The position numbers and the translations under genes are program-made. Under the pieces are notes generated by a model. It saw only the letters and a list, made by a program, of their open reading frames with translations. It was not told the DNA's origin and ran no database searches. From Caldilineaceae bacterium (lineage in GTDB: Bacteria; Chloroflexota; Anaerolineae; Caldilineales; Caldilineaceae): a stretch of 64,000 bases of DNA. Positions 1 through 9,153 of this stretch are shown one piece after another. The DNA lies in the NCBI GenBank assembly GCA_026645575.1, contig JAPKMW010000036.1:1-64000 (forward strand), read 5' to 3'. Positions within the stretch are counted from its first letter, which is position 1. Each line of letters opens with the position of its first letter.

Positions 1-79
1 ATCAGTAGACCGCAACACACCCAGAAGCGCATAGACTGACTCTGGACTACGCGACTACCTGACTGCGGACTACTGATCC
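1..79. repeat. Palindromic element, family 1 (copy 1, possibly cut by window edge)
   Basis: The ends are inverted: ATCAGTAGACCGCA at 1-14 pairs imperfectly with TGCGGACTACTGAT near 64-77. The same termini and an internal TGGACTACGCG occur in the reverse complement of the element at 22720-22821. Two non-coding copies with shared ends and a shared core suggest a small non-autonomous mobile or REP-like element. No coding capacity is seen. Confidence 0.6.
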
Positions 80-219
80 GTTTTCAATACCCCAAAAAAG
101 GAGAAGCAGAGCATGAATGGAATTTGCGAATAAAACACAAGTCATGATTCACAAATCCCGTTGATTCGCAGTGGTACGACGTTTATCTTCCAACAGTACA
201 CAACTACCTAAAGGAACAT

Positions 220-3200
220 ATGAAAACAAGATTGATCCCCATCCTGTTACTGATCCTGCTGTTGAGTTTGACAGCCTGTGCGCCCTTGCAAGCCACCATT
301 ACTTTGAATGGCGCCCCGTTGCCGCCAATGGAAAGAAACGGCGCTGACGCAACTACAGCGCCCACCTCTTCTGAAAACAATACGACCACGGATACGGATA
401 CTGCGCCGCCCCCCGCTGAAAAGAACAGGGCGGAAACGAGCGGTGCAGAGCAGCAGACGCCGCCTGAGCCAGTCACGCCCGACGCCGATCTGCTTGATGC
501 CCTGCTTGCGGCCAAACTGGATCTGAGCGCAGTTGGTGAAGAATTGGCAGATATTGAACTAGAGGGCGGCGTCTGGGAAGGCGAACCCTACCAGGAAGGC
601 GCTGCCAGCCGACCGCGAGCGCACCTCTATAGCGATGATATGGGGCAACCCCTCGCAACGGTCGGCGACCTGGACGGTGACGGCGCCGATGAACTGGCCG
701 CTGTATTGGCAGTCGAGTTGGGTGGCTCCGGCACTTTTATGCACCTAATTGTGCTAACTGTTGAGAACGGCCCGACCCTCACCCAACTGGCAACCGCCGA
801 ATTGGGCGACCGTACAAAGAGCGAACAGATCGCCATGGGCGATGGCAAAATTATTGTCGAAGCGCTGGTGGTGGGCGAGAATGATCCTATGTGCTGCCCC
901 CGCACGGAGAAAACTTTCCACTTTGTCTGGGCCGACGACAGCTTGCAACCCGCCGATGAGAGCGGCATGGGACCGGGCGAAGGAGAGCAGATCAGCTATG
1001 AGGACTTAATCGCCAACGCCACTACCCAAGAAGGTCTCTTTACCATTCACCAGGTCAAGGATCAGTGGTTCCTGGAAATTCCCCAAGATCTGTTTGGGCG
1101 CGACTTTTACTGGTACAGCGAGTTACGCCAGGTGTCACCTGACCTGGGATCGATGGGTGTTGGTCTCGGCGCGATTGGCGAAAAGATGGTCACCTTTGAA
1201 CGCGTGGGCGAGCGCATCGTCGTCAATGAGTTGAGCTCGGTCGCCGGCAAACGGGGCGCCCCAACCGAAGATGGCACGCTAGATCGCGCCGTGGCCGAGT
1301 CCGCCTTGCCCACGATCTTGTTACTGCTGCCTATCGTTAGCGAAAGCCCAGATGGCAACCCGGTGGTGGACATTGGCATGCCCTTGGCCGCGGATCTTAA
1401 CGAGTTTAGTGTCGCCAGCCTCTTCATGGGCTGGGGGATTTCGGCAATGGCGGATCCAATGCGCAGCTTTGTCGAGCGAATCGACGCCTACCCCAACAAC
1501 ATGGGGATCAGCACGTTGCTCACCTTTGGCGTTGCACCCATGTCCTTCGATTTTGGGGGGATGATGCCCATGCCGACGACCAGCCAATCGGTCTTGGTGC
1601 GCCATAACTTGACGCTCCTGCCGGAAACGCCAATGGCTTCGCGCTATGCTGACCCGCGCGTCGGTTATTTCACCATCAGCTATGAAGACTATTCGGGCGC
1701 CCGCGACCCCGACGTGGAGACACGCGAATTGATCACCCGCTTCCGCCTGGAAAAAAAAGATGCCGACGCCGACCTGTCGGCCCCGGTGGAGCCGATTGTC
1801 TTCTACATCAGCCGCGAAGTGCCGGAACGCTGGCGCGACTATATCAAGCAAGGGGTGGAAGATTGGCAGCCGGCCTTTGAAGCGGCTGGTTTCAAAGAGG
1901 CGATCATCGCCAAAGATGCCCCTAGCCATGAAGAAGATCCCACCTGGGATCCAAGCGACACCCGCTACTCGCTGGTTCGGTGGGTGGCGCAGCCGGTCGC
2001 CAATGCGTTCGGCCCAAGCACGGTTGATCCCCGCTCCGGTGAGATTCTTTCGGCCCATATCCAAATCTTTGCCGATCTTTTGGAGATCATCGAGCAGCAG
2101 TACTTTGTCCAGGCTTCCGCCGTTGACGAGCGGGCGCGCACGCTGCCGCTGGACGACGAAATTTTGGGCGAAGCGCTGCGTTACATCACTGCGCACGAAG
2201 TAGGTCATGCGCTGGGACTGCGCCACAACCATAAAGCCAGCCAGGCCTACACCATTGAACAACTACGCGATCCGGCCTTTACCGATGAACATGGCGTCGG
2301 CGCCTCGATTATGTCCTATGGCCGCTTCAACTATGTGGCCCAACCAGGCGACGGCGTCACTAACCTGATTCCCGACCTGGGCGCCTATGACATCTTCGCC
2401 ATCCAGTGGGGTTACACCCCGATCCCCGAAGCGGAATCGGCGGTGGATGAACGGGCCACGCTCGACGAATGGGCGGCGCGCCAAATCGATGAACCGTGGC
2501 TGCGCTTTGGTGGCGAGGATTGGCCGGCGATGGTTGATCCCACAGTATTGACCGAAAATATTGGTGATGACCGGATTGAAGCGACCCGCCTGGGTATCCA
2601 GAACCTAGAACGCGTCATGGGCTACCTCGCCGACTCTTCGACCAGCCTGGGTAGCGATTTTGCTCAGTTGCAAGCAAACTATCGGACGATCCTCGAACAG
2701 CGCTTCTTCTGGCTGGACTCGGTGGTCAAGATCATTGGCGGCGTCGAAGAGATGCGCACGTTGGCCGGGCGCGGGGATGTACAATTCCATCGTATGCCCA
2801 AGGCTGAACAACAGGCTGCGCTCCAATTTGTCCTGGAAAACCTGCAGACCCCCACAGTTTTTGTGTCGGCGGCGATTCTTGATCAATTGACCCCATCAGG
2901 CGGCCCTGGGTTGATGGAGGAGTTCCAACATTCCCTGCTCTACGAATTGCTTAGCCCTGATCGGCTACTGCGTCTGGTGGAAGGCGAGCAACTGGGCGCC
3001 GATGCCTATTTGCTGGTCGATTATCTGGCCGAGGTGCAGGATGGTCTCTTTATGGAGCTGAATGCAGAAGCGCCGCAGGTTGATCCCATGCGTCGCGCCC
3101 TGCAACGCAGTTATCTCGACGTACTCGAAGCGCAGATGAACGAGGGCTGGACCGGTGACGTGCGCGCGGCCGCCCGCTGGAATCTGCAAACGTTAGCCGA

Positions 3201-3324
3201 AGCGATCGATGCCGCCGCAGCCAAGAGCAGCGACACGATGACAGCCGCCCATCTGGCAGATCTACAAAACCAGATCGAAACGATCTTGGCAGGGTCAAAG
3301 CAGCCCAGCCAGTCCGGGATGTAG
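220..3324 (+). CDS. Zinc metalloprotease lipoprotein (metzincin, DUF5117 family) with extra N-terminal domain
   Basis: 1034 aa. An N-terminal hydrophobic stretch ends in the lipobox LTAC, so this should be a lipoprotein anchored outside the membrane. AAAGGAACAT stands just before the ATG. The C-terminal half carries a metzincin zinc site, HEVGHALGLRHNH (H659, E660, H663, H669), and a downstream Met-turn SIMSYGRF (M698). The order resembles the DUF5117/DUF4953 family of secreted zinc proteases. Residues about 110-230 form an added module containing GDLDGDGADEL, an FG-GAP or calcium-loop-like motif seen in lipoproteins but not usual in this protease family. Residues 28-80 are a Thr/Glu/Pro-rich linker. 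It is monocistronic and ends in a palindromic repeat. Substrate unknown; protease class is well supported. Confidence 0.85.
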   Translation: MKTRLIPILLLILLLSLTACAPLQATITLNGAPLPPMERNGADATTAPTSSENNTTTDTDTAPPPAEKNRAETSGAEQQTPPEPVTPDADLLDALLAAKLDLSAVGEELADIELEGGVWEGEPYQEGAASRPRAHLYSDDMGQPLATVGDLDGDGADELAAVLAVELGGSGTFMHLIVLTVENGPTLTQLATAELGDRTKSEQIAMGDGKIIVEALVVGENDPMCCPRTEKTFHFVWADDSLQPADESGMGPGEGEQISYEDLIANATTQEGLFTIHQVKDQWFLEIPQDLFGRDFYWYSELRQVSPDLGSMGVGLGAIGEKMVTFERVGERIVVNELSSVAGKRGAPTEDGTLDRAVAESALPTILLLLPIVSESPDGNPVVDIGMPLAADLNEFSVASLFMGWGISAMADPMRSFVERIDAYPNNMGISTLLTFGVAPMSFDFGGMMPMPTTSQSVLVRHNLTLLPETPMASRYADPRVGYFTISYEDYSGARDPDVETRELITRFRLEKKDADADLSAPVEPIVFYISREVPERWRDYIKQGVEDWQPAFEAAGFKEAIIAKDAPSHEEDPTWDPSDTRYSLVRWVAQPVANAFGPSTVDPRSGEILSAHIQIFADLLEIIEQQYFVQASAVDERARTLPLDDEILGEALRYITAHEVGHALGLRHNHKASQAYTIEQLRDPAFTDEHGVGASIMSYGRFNYVAQPGDGVTNLIPDLGAYDIFAIQWGYTPIPEAESAVDERATLDEWAARQIDEPWLRFGGEDWPAMVDPTVLTENIGDDRIEATRLGIQNLERVMGYLADSSTSLGSDFAQLQANYRTILEQRFFWLDSVVKIIGGVEEMRTLAGRGDVQFHRMPKAEQQAALQFVLENLQTPTVFVSAAILDQLTPSGGPGLMEEFQHSLLYELLSPDRLLRLVEGEQLGADAYLLVDYLAEVQDGLFMELNAEAPQVDPMRRALQRSYLDVLEAQMNEGWTGDVRAAARWNLQTLAEAIDAAAAKSSDTMTAAHLADLQNQIETILAGSKQPSQSGM

Positions 3325-3355
3325 TACACAGTGCGGACTGTTTGATGACAACACC

Positions 3356-3425
3356 GTCTCATAGGGACGATTGAGTTTAGGCGTAGAATCATTTTCACAC
3401 CTAAACTCAATCGTCCCTATGGGAC
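3356..3425. repeat. Palindromic element, family 2 (copy 1)
   Basis: Long hairpin: ATAGGGACGATTGAGTTTAG at 3361-3380 is mirrored by CTAAACTCAATCGTCCCTAT at 3401-3420, with GTCTC and GGGAC flanks. A second copy with compensating changes lies at 41011-41086. It sits between the metalloprotease stop and the response-regulator start and could also act as a terminator, although no U-run follows. Confidence 0.75.
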
Positions 3426-3490
3426 AGGTTTACCTGGCGCACCCTGTCAATTACATCGATTCCCTAACATAGAGCCGAGGAGTGCAGAAA

Positions 3491-4177
3491 ATGAGTCAAC
3501 AAGTGCTGATTGTCGAAGATGAAGAACGCATCGCACACTGGGTGCAATCGTACTTTGAGCGGGCCGGGTTTCCAACGCTGGTAACGGGCAATGGCGCCAC
3601 CGGGTTGAAACTGGCGCTGGAACGACGGCCTGATTTGATCATTCTTGATCTCATGCTGCCCGGTCTGGATGGCATTGACTTTTGCAAGACCCTACGCCGC
3701 ACAGCCAATACCCCCATTATCATGCTCACCGCACGCGGTAAAGAGTTGGACCGTATCCTGGGGCTGGAGTTGGGGGCGGATGACTACATGGTTAAACCCT
3801 TTAGCCCAGATGAATTAGTGGCGCGGGCGCGGGCCGTTTTGCGCCGCGTCAACCCGACCGAGCCGACCGCCATGATTGGCCTCCTCCGTGTCGGTCGCTT
3901 TGAACTGGACCCTGCTGCTCACCTCTGTAAAGTAGATGGGCAAGATGTGGAGTTGAGCCGCACCCAGTTCCGACTCTTAGAGACTTTTCTGCGCAACAGT
4001 GGCCGCACCCTCACCCGGCAACAACTGCTCGACGCCGCCTTTGAGGGCGATTATGACGGCTTTGAACGCACCATCGACGCCCATATCCGCCGCCTACGCC
4101 GCGCCATTGAACGGGATCCGGCCAACCCGGAACATCTGTTGACTGTCTTTGGGATTGGATACAAATTTGTTGACTAA
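3491..4177 (+). CDS. OmpR/PhoB-family response regulator
   Basis: 228 aa. A receiver domain (residues 4-117) has acidic pocket E9/D10, phosphoacceptor D53 in LIILDLMLPG, switch Thr in MLTARG and Lys in VKPF. It is followed by an OmpR-type winged helix with the ending VFGIGYKFVD. An upstream in-frame GTG (3482) is possible, but GAGGAG at 3476-3481 is spaced correctly for ATG 3491. The sensor kinase overlaps its 3' end, so the two are translationally coupled and form a cognate pair. Targets are not visible from sequence. Confidence 0.93.
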   Translation: MSQQVLIVEDEERIAHWVQSYFERAGFPTLVTGNGATGLKLALERRPDLIILDLMLPGLDGIDFCKTLRRTANTPIIMLTARGKELDRILGLELGADDYMVKPFSPDELVARARAVLRRVNPTEPTAMIGLLRVGRFELDPAAHLCKVDGQDVELSRTQFRLLETFLRNSGRTLTRQQLLDAAFEGDYDGFERTIDAHIRRLRRAIERDPANPEHLLTVFGIGYKFVD

Positions 4178-6236
4178 AGTACGCTCCCTCTTCAATTCCC
4201 TGCGTGGGCGACTGCTCATCGCCTTTGGGCTGTTGATCCTGCTCACGGTGCTGCTTACGGGTCTGCTGGCGGCCTGGCTGACGACTGATCGCTTTGCGCT
4301 CTTTGTTACCGAAGAGGGCAAAGCACAGGCGCGCTCCATTGCCTCGATTGTGGAAGCCAATTATCTGCTGCACGGCAGTTGGGCAGAAGTTGAGCAACTG
4401 CTCTATAAAGATTCCGCAATCACCGCACAAGCCGCGATCTCTAATACCATCAATGAGCAATGGTTTAGCGCAGTTGATTGGATGCAGATAACGGCCACAA
4501 CCTTAGCAATGTCGCCTGAATTCTTTACAGCAGAAGCGAACGCAAATGATAGTATGGCCGCTGTGGTCATACAAAATGGCAAGTCACTTGACGACGTTAT
4601 CAATGCAATTATGGTCGCCGAAAAACAAGCAACTGAGGCGGCGATCATCTCTGGTACGTTAACCATCACTGCTGCGGAGAAATACCTGAAACAGACGCCG
4701 GAATGGATTCGCTCTACGCTGTCCAATCCTAACGATGGCAGTCGCGTCAATTGGAATGAGATTACAGCGAATCAACTTGGGTTAACCAAAACAGCTTTGC
4801 ACCAAGCCATGATGCACCAAACGGTTGCTCAACTTGCGCAGGCGCGCGGGATAGAAGTGCAACAAATTGCTCAAGTCATTACGGATCAGGAAATTACCGC
4901 GCTTCGTGATAGGCGGCTCTTTACGGAAGAGAGTGCGATTTGGGGCATTGCCCGTGCTGTGGGAGAACTAGATCACTATTTAGGTCAATCCGCAACAGCG
5001 GCAGATGCCATCAATGACGAGAACGCTTCCCCATGGTCAGGCATCTTATCCTACTATCTACAGGGCGGCGAAAGGTTATTGCTGGCTGATGCAGCCGGTA
5101 TGTTGATCTATGATAGCGCAGGCGAGCCACCGCCAGGAAAGCAACTGCAGGATAGTGATCTTGCCAAGGGTGTTCCCCTTTATGGGTGGCCCGATCATGA
5201 GCTGATTGGCACACTCGTGATCACCCCCGGCCCCGATTATTATAATAACCAGCAACAGAACTTCTTACGCAACGTGATCACATCTTTGCTGATCAGTGGC
5301 GCGCTGGCGGTTCTACTGGCGTTGGCGGCGGCCTATCTCCTAGCCCGTCAAATTATTGCCCCAGTCACAGCATTAACCCGCGCCGCGCAACAGATCGCCG
5401 ATGGCTCCACCGATGCCCGTCTTCCCGTGACAACCCAAAATGAACTGGGGCAGATGAGCGCCACCTTCAACCAGATGGCCGAAGCGCTGGCGACGCAACG
5501 CGCCTTGCGTCAGCGGTTGGTGAATGACCTCTCCCATGAACTAGGTACGCCGCTGAGTGTGATTCAACTGGAGATGCAGGCGCTGCACGATGGCTTACAG
5601 ACACCGGCCCAAGCCTTTGTACAAGTGCAAGGGGAGATCGAATTGCTGCGCAACTTGGTGCGCGACCTGAGCAACCTGGAGACAACCGACAATGGCCATT
5701 TCCTGCTACAATGCGAGCCAGTTGATTTGTTAACGTTGGCGCAACGGGCTATTCAGCGTTGGCAAGCCAAAGCGGAAAGCAAAGGGGTTACGCTCACCCT
5801 CACAACGCCGGTTGATCTCCTGCCCATCACCGAGGCTGATCCGGCTCGACTGACGCAAGTATTGGGCAATTTGCTCGATAATGCGCTGCGCCATACGGAA
5901 AGCGGTGGCGCCATCACCGTGGACTGTCAAGCCGCGACGCTGGCCGCGTTGGCCCTTCCTCCCGCTTACCGACCCGTAAAGATTCTACCAACACCGGGGT
6001 TGGCGGTGATAGTCAGGGACACGGGCTGCGGCATCCCCGCCGCTGATCTGCCCCACCTCTTCGAGCGCTTCTACCGTGTGGACAGTTCGCGCAACCGGCA
6101 GAGCGGTGGTCGTGGCTTGGGATTAGCCATCGTCCGGCAAATTATCACGGCACACGGCGGTCATGTTTGGACGCACAGCACAGAAGGCCAGGGCAGCACC
6201 TTTGGCTTCTGGTTGCCGATTACAGAGATTGAGTGA
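4149..6236 (+). CDS. Membrane sensor histidine kinase with an unusual repeat-containing sensor domain
   Basis: Up to 695 aa. The start is uncertain: TTG 4149 lies inside the regulator gene and TTG 4170 is an alternative. Order: TM helix (about 20-42), a roughly 330-residue extracytoplasmic region, second TM (about 370-395), HAMP, HisKA with NDLSHELGTPL (phospho-His about residue 463), and HATPase with N-box NLLDNALRHT and G1 DTGCGIP. The sensor region holds two roughly 65-residue helical units (LAMSPEFFTAEA... and LGLTKTALHQAM...) resembling repeats found in secreted Gram-positive and Chloroflexota proteins. The DNA for this insert (about 4410-4950) looks lower in GC than its flanks. Partner is the regulator just upstream. 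Signal unknown. Confidence 0.9.
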   Translation: MGLDTNLLTKVRSLFNSLRGRLLIAFGLLILLTVLLTGLLAAWLTTDRFALFVTEEGKAQARSIASIVEANYLLHGSWAEVEQLLYKDSAITAQAAISNTINEQWFSAVDWMQITATTLAMSPEFFTAEANANDSMAAVVIQNGKSLDDVINAIMVAEKQATEAAIISGTLTITAAEKYLKQTPEWIRSTLSNPNDGSRVNWNEITANQLGLTKTALHQAMMHQTVAQLAQARGIEVQQIAQVITDQEITALRDRRLFTEESAIWGIARAVGELDHYLGQSATAADAINDENASPWSGILSYYLQGGERLLLADAAGMLIYDSAGEPPPGKQLQDSDLAKGVPLYGWPDHELIGTLVITPGPDYYNNQQQNFLRNVITSLLISGALAVLLALAAAYLLARQIIAPVTALTRAAQQIADGSTDARLPVTTQNELGQMSATFNQMAEALATQRALRQRLVNDLSHELGTPLSVIQLEMQALHDGLQTPAQAFVQVQGEIELLRNLVRDLSNLETTDNGHFLLQCEPVDLLTLAQRAIQRWQAKAESKGVTLTLTTPVDLLPITEADPARLTQVLGNLLDNALRHTESGGAITVDCQAATLAALALPPAYRPVKILPTPGLAVIVRDTGCGIPAADLPHLFERFYRVDSSRNRQSGGRGLGLAIVRQIITAHGGHVWTHSTEGQGSTFGFWLPITEIE

Positions 6237-6252
6237 AGCTATCTTGAAGGTA

Positions 6253-6287
6253 GAAGTTCGGCTTTTGACAAAAGCCGAACTTCTTTT
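6253..6287. terminator. Bidirectional hairpin terminator
   Basis: GAAGTTCGGCTTTT (6253-6266) pairs with AAAAGCCGAACTTC (6270-6283) and is followed by a T-run. It lies between the convergent kinase and thioesterase genes. A similar stem occurs at 58763-58804. Confidence 0.8.
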
Positions 6288-6292
6288 GTCCG

Positions 6293-6724
6293 CTACTGGC
6301 CCTTGCGATCCAACACCGCCAGCGTCATGCGCGAAACGCAGACCAACCGCGCTTGCTCATCGACAATTTGAGTTTGCCAGACTTGGGTCGTGCTGCCAAT
6401 ATGCAGCGGTCGCACTGTGCCAGTGACAGAGCCGCTGCGGGCGCTGCGTACATGGTTGGCATTGATCTCCAATCCGACACAGACCTTTTCCGCCTGATTG
6501 ACACAGAGGGCGGCAGCAATGCTGCCCAACGTTTCGGCCAGGGCGACTGAGGCGCCGCCATGTAGTAACCCCTGCGGCTGTACCGTGCGTTGATCGACCG
6601 GCATCTTCGCTGTCAAGAAATCCTCACCAATGGCGGTGATCTCAATGCCCAGGTGTTCGACCAGGGTGCCTTTGCTCATGGCGTTCACTCGTTCCAGGGA
6701 GGGTTCGACAAACCAAATTGACAT
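6293..6724 (-). CDS. menI: Hotdog-fold acyl-CoA thioesterase, probable DHNA-CoA thioesterase
   Basis: 143 aa, the usual length for the PaaI/YdiI hotdog family. The signature LLHGGASVALAETLGS carries the catalytic acidic residue of YdiI-type enzymes. It lies 10 bases after menH, with AGGAAGAA overlapping the menH stop as ribosome site, in an operon menE-menH-menI. From this context it probably hydrolyses 1,4-dihydroxy-2-naphthoyl-CoA in menaquinone synthesis. A general phenylacetate-type thioesterase is the alternative, but the neighbours favour the menaquinone role. Confidence 0.82.
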   Translation of the reverse strand: MSIWFVEPSLERVNAMSKGTLVEHLGIEITAIGEDFLTAKMPVDQRTVQPQGLLHGGASVALAETLGSIAAALCVNQAEKVCVGLEINANHVRSARSGSVTGTVRPLHIGSTTQVWQTQIVDEQARLVCVSRMTLAVLDRKGQ

Positions 6725-6734
6725 ACGGTTCTTC

Positions 6735-7565
6735 CTATGACTGTAAAAAGTTGATAACTTGGGTATGGAAAACTTGCGGCTGTTCCAGATGAATGGTATG
6801 GCCGGCGTCAGGGATGACCGCTACGGCAGCCTTGGGGAGATAGGTTGCCATCTGTTCGGCAATAATTTTGAATTTCTGGTCAAGCGCCCCGGCCAGCAGG
6901 AGCGTTGGCACCGACAGGCTGGACAACTGTTCCCAGAGTGACGGCTGCGCACCGGTTCCCATGCCACGCAAACTGTTCGCCAGACCGTAGGGACGGTTGT
7001 GCAGCCTTTGTTTGTGGAGCTTGTTCTGGACCTCCGTCGGTAGCGCTCCTTGGCTGGCAAAGAGGGGTAAGGCTTCCCAACGCGCGACAAAGGCCGCCAT
7101 GCCCTGCGCTTCAATATCGTTCGCCAGTTGTTCGTCACTGCGCACGCGTTCCTGCTGGGCGGTCGCATCCGGGAGGCCGGGCGAAGCGCTTTCCAATATT
7201 AACCGTTGCACCAGATAAGGGTAGTGGATCGCAAAATAAAGGGCCAGCCGTCCCCCCATTGAGTAACCCAAGAGGTTGATCGGGCCGGGGGCGATGGTGG
7301 TCAGCAAGCCGGCCAGATCGCTGGCGCTCTGCTCGATGGTATAGCGCACCGGATCGGTAGGGGCCTCAGTCTGGCCGTGGCCCAGCAGATCGACCACAAG
7401 CGTGCGGTAGTAGGTGGCAAAGACCGGGCGATGGACGGCCCAACTTTCGCTACTGCCCGTAAAGCCGTGGAGCAACACCAGGGTCTGCGGTTGCGCAAAG
7501 GCTCCGTGTGGCGCTTCATCTACAGCATAGTAATATTCAACAGCGTTGACACTGATCGTCGGCAT
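6735..7565 (-). CDS. menH: 2-succinyl-6-hydroxy-2,4-cyclohexadiene-1-carboxylate synthase (alpha/beta hydrolase)
   Basis: 276 aa from ATG 7565, which has GGAGGAG seven to eight bases upstream. The longer TTG start at 7592 would overlap menE and has no such site. Alpha/beta-hydrolase features: HGFTGSSESW oxyanion region, nucleophile elbow LLGYSMGGRLAL, an acid near LAGALDQKF and catalytic His in DAGHTIHLEQP. MenH eliminates pyruvate from SEPHCHC to give SHCHC. Its position between menE and a hotdog thioesterase supports menaquinone synthesis rather than a generic hydrolase. Confidence 0.87.
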   Translation of the reverse strand: MPTISVNAVEYYYAVDEAPHGAFAQPQTLVLLHGFTGSSESWAVHRPVFATYYRTLVVDLLGHGQTEAPTDPVRYTIEQSASDLAGLLTTIAPGPINLLGYSMGGRLALYFAIHYPYLVQRLILESASPGLPDATAQQERVRSDEQLANDIEAQGMAAFVARWEALPLFASQGALPTEVQNKLHKQRLHNRPYGLANSLRGMGTGAQPSLWEQLSSLSVPTLLLAGALDQKFKIIAEQMATYLPKAAVAVIPDAGHTIHLEQPQVFHTQVINFLQS

Positions 7566-7588
7566 GGTCGCTCCTCCTATCGCCTGAC

Positions 7589-9103
7589 TCAACTTTCCTG
7601 TCGCCTGAACTGGGCAATGACGCTGCGCCGCTCGATCTTACCCGATGCCGTCTGGGGCAGGGCTGCGGTAAATTCAAGGCGACGGGGTTGTTTGTAACCG
7701 GCCAACCGTTGGCGACTAAAGGCCAGCAATTCGGCGGCTGTCACTTGTTGATTGGGGTGACATTCCACCAATGCCGCCACCATTTGCCCCCACTCGGCAT
7801 CAGGCAGACCAACAACTGCGACCGCCGCCACCGCCGGATGTTGACGCAAGACCGCTTCCACCTCCACTGGGTAGATATTCTCGCCGCCGCTGATAATAAT
7901 ATCGTTGCGCCGCTGCACCAGCCAGAGATCGCCCTCATCGTCCAGATAGCCAATGTCACCAGTGAAGAGGTCACATCCTTGTTCACGGGTGCGAATGGTT
8001 TTGGCCGTGGCCGCTGGGTTTTTGTAATACTCTCGCATCACCGTGGGGCCGGTCACGACAATTTCCCCTTTTTCGCCTGGCGGTAGGGTTGCACCGCTTT
8101 CATCGACAATGCGCACAGTGGTAAACATGAGCGGTCGCCCCACGCTGCCCGGTTTGCGCACGACATCCGCTGGACAGAGGGTCGCGACTTGTGACGCCGC
8201 CTCGGTGAGACCGTAGGTGGTGGCGACGGGAGCGCCGCTTTCCCGTGCCACTGCTAACAGTTCGGGTGTTGCCGCCGCGCCGCCCAACAAGATATGGCGT
8301 AAGGAAGCGGGCCACGGTTGCCCTTTGCGGATCGCCAGCAGCCGATGCAACATGGTCGGCACCAACGAGGTCAGGGTAATCTGATCGCACTCCAGGCTGG
8401 CGTTGAAGGTGTCCAGATCAAAGCGCTCATGCAAAACAATGGCCGTCCCATACAAGCAAGAGCGAAAGACCACCGCCAGCCCGCCCACATGATAGAGCGG
8501 CAGACAGCTCAACCAGCGCTCTTCCGGTGACAAGCCCAAGCGGTAGGAAGAGGCTGTTGCGCTCCAAAAGTGATTGGCAAAGGTCAACACTGCGCCCTTG
8601 GGCTGTCCGGTCGTGCCAGAGGTGAAGACGATGGCTTGGGGCGCGTCGAGGAGAAACCCGGTTTTGGGCAACAGGATCCCTTTGGGCGCGGTCTCCGGCG
8701 TTGTTCGCTCACTCTGCCACCGCAAAACGGCCGCATCGACCGCAACACAATTGCTTTCGGCAGCCGACTGCGTGGCAACCGTTGCTGTTTCGTCCGCATA
8801 CACCAGCAAGTGACAATCGCTCTGCTCAATCTGCCAACGCAGTTCGGCCACCGTCAGCCGTGTATTCAGCGGAACCAGCACCGCCCCCAATCGCGCCAGG
8901 GCATGAACGAGGCAAACATAGGCCAGTCCATTCGGCATCAACAGCGCCACATGTTGTCCGGCTGTCACGCCCTGCCGAATAAAACCGGTGCAGTAGGCGC
9001 CAACCAGTTGGTTCAATTCCCCATAATTCCACTGCTGTTCACCCATGATCAGCGCCACTTTGCGGGGCGTCGCCTGGGCGCGGGCAGTAAGCCAATCTTG
9101 CAT
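7589..9103 (-). CDS. menE: o-succinylbenzoate-CoA ligase
   Basis: 504 aa, typical for ANL-superfamily acyl-CoA ligases. The AMP-binding loop is VFTSGTTGQPKGAVL, followed by GGAAATPEL, TYGLTEAASQ and GDIGYLDDEGDLWLVQRRND. The C-terminal lobe ends with the acyl-adenylate Lys in QTASGKIERR. ATG 9103 has GGAGAG seven bases upstream. It is the first gene of the menE-menH-menI operon. MenE activates o-succinylbenzoate to its CoA thioester. The rest of the pathway (menF, D, C, B, A) is not in this window. Confidence 0.88.
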   Translation of the reverse strand: MQDWLTARAQATPRKVALIMGEQQWNYGELNQLVGAYCTGFIRQGVTAGQHVALLMPNGLAYVCLVHALARLGAVLVPLNTRLTVAELRWQIEQSDCHLLVYADETATVATQSAAESNCVAVDAAVLRWQSERTTPETAPKGILLPKTGFLLDAPQAIVFTSGTTGQPKGAVLTFANHFWSATASSYRLGLSPEERWLSCLPLYHVGGLAVVFRSCLYGTAIVLHERFDLDTFNASLECDQITLTSLVPTMLHRLLAIRKGQPWPASLRHILLGGAAATPELLAVARESGAPVATTYGLTEAASQVATLCPADVVRKPGSVGRPLMFTTVRIVDESGATLPPGEKGEIVVTGPTVMREYYKNPAATAKTIRTREQGCDLFTGDIGYLDDEGDLWLVQRRNDIIISGGENIYPVEVEAVLRQHPAVAAVAVVGLPDAEWGQMVAALVECHPNQQVTAAELLAFSRQRLAGYKQPRRLEFTAALPQTASGKIERRSVIAQFRRQES

Positions 9104-9153
9104 TAGAACTCTCCAGGTAGACAGGTAAATTTCCTATCCGTTTGACCCTACTT

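Noticed and set aside
1321..2262. 313-residue minus-strand frame opposite the metalloprotease
   Set aside because: It shadows the well-supported zinc protease; no domain or ribosome site of its own.
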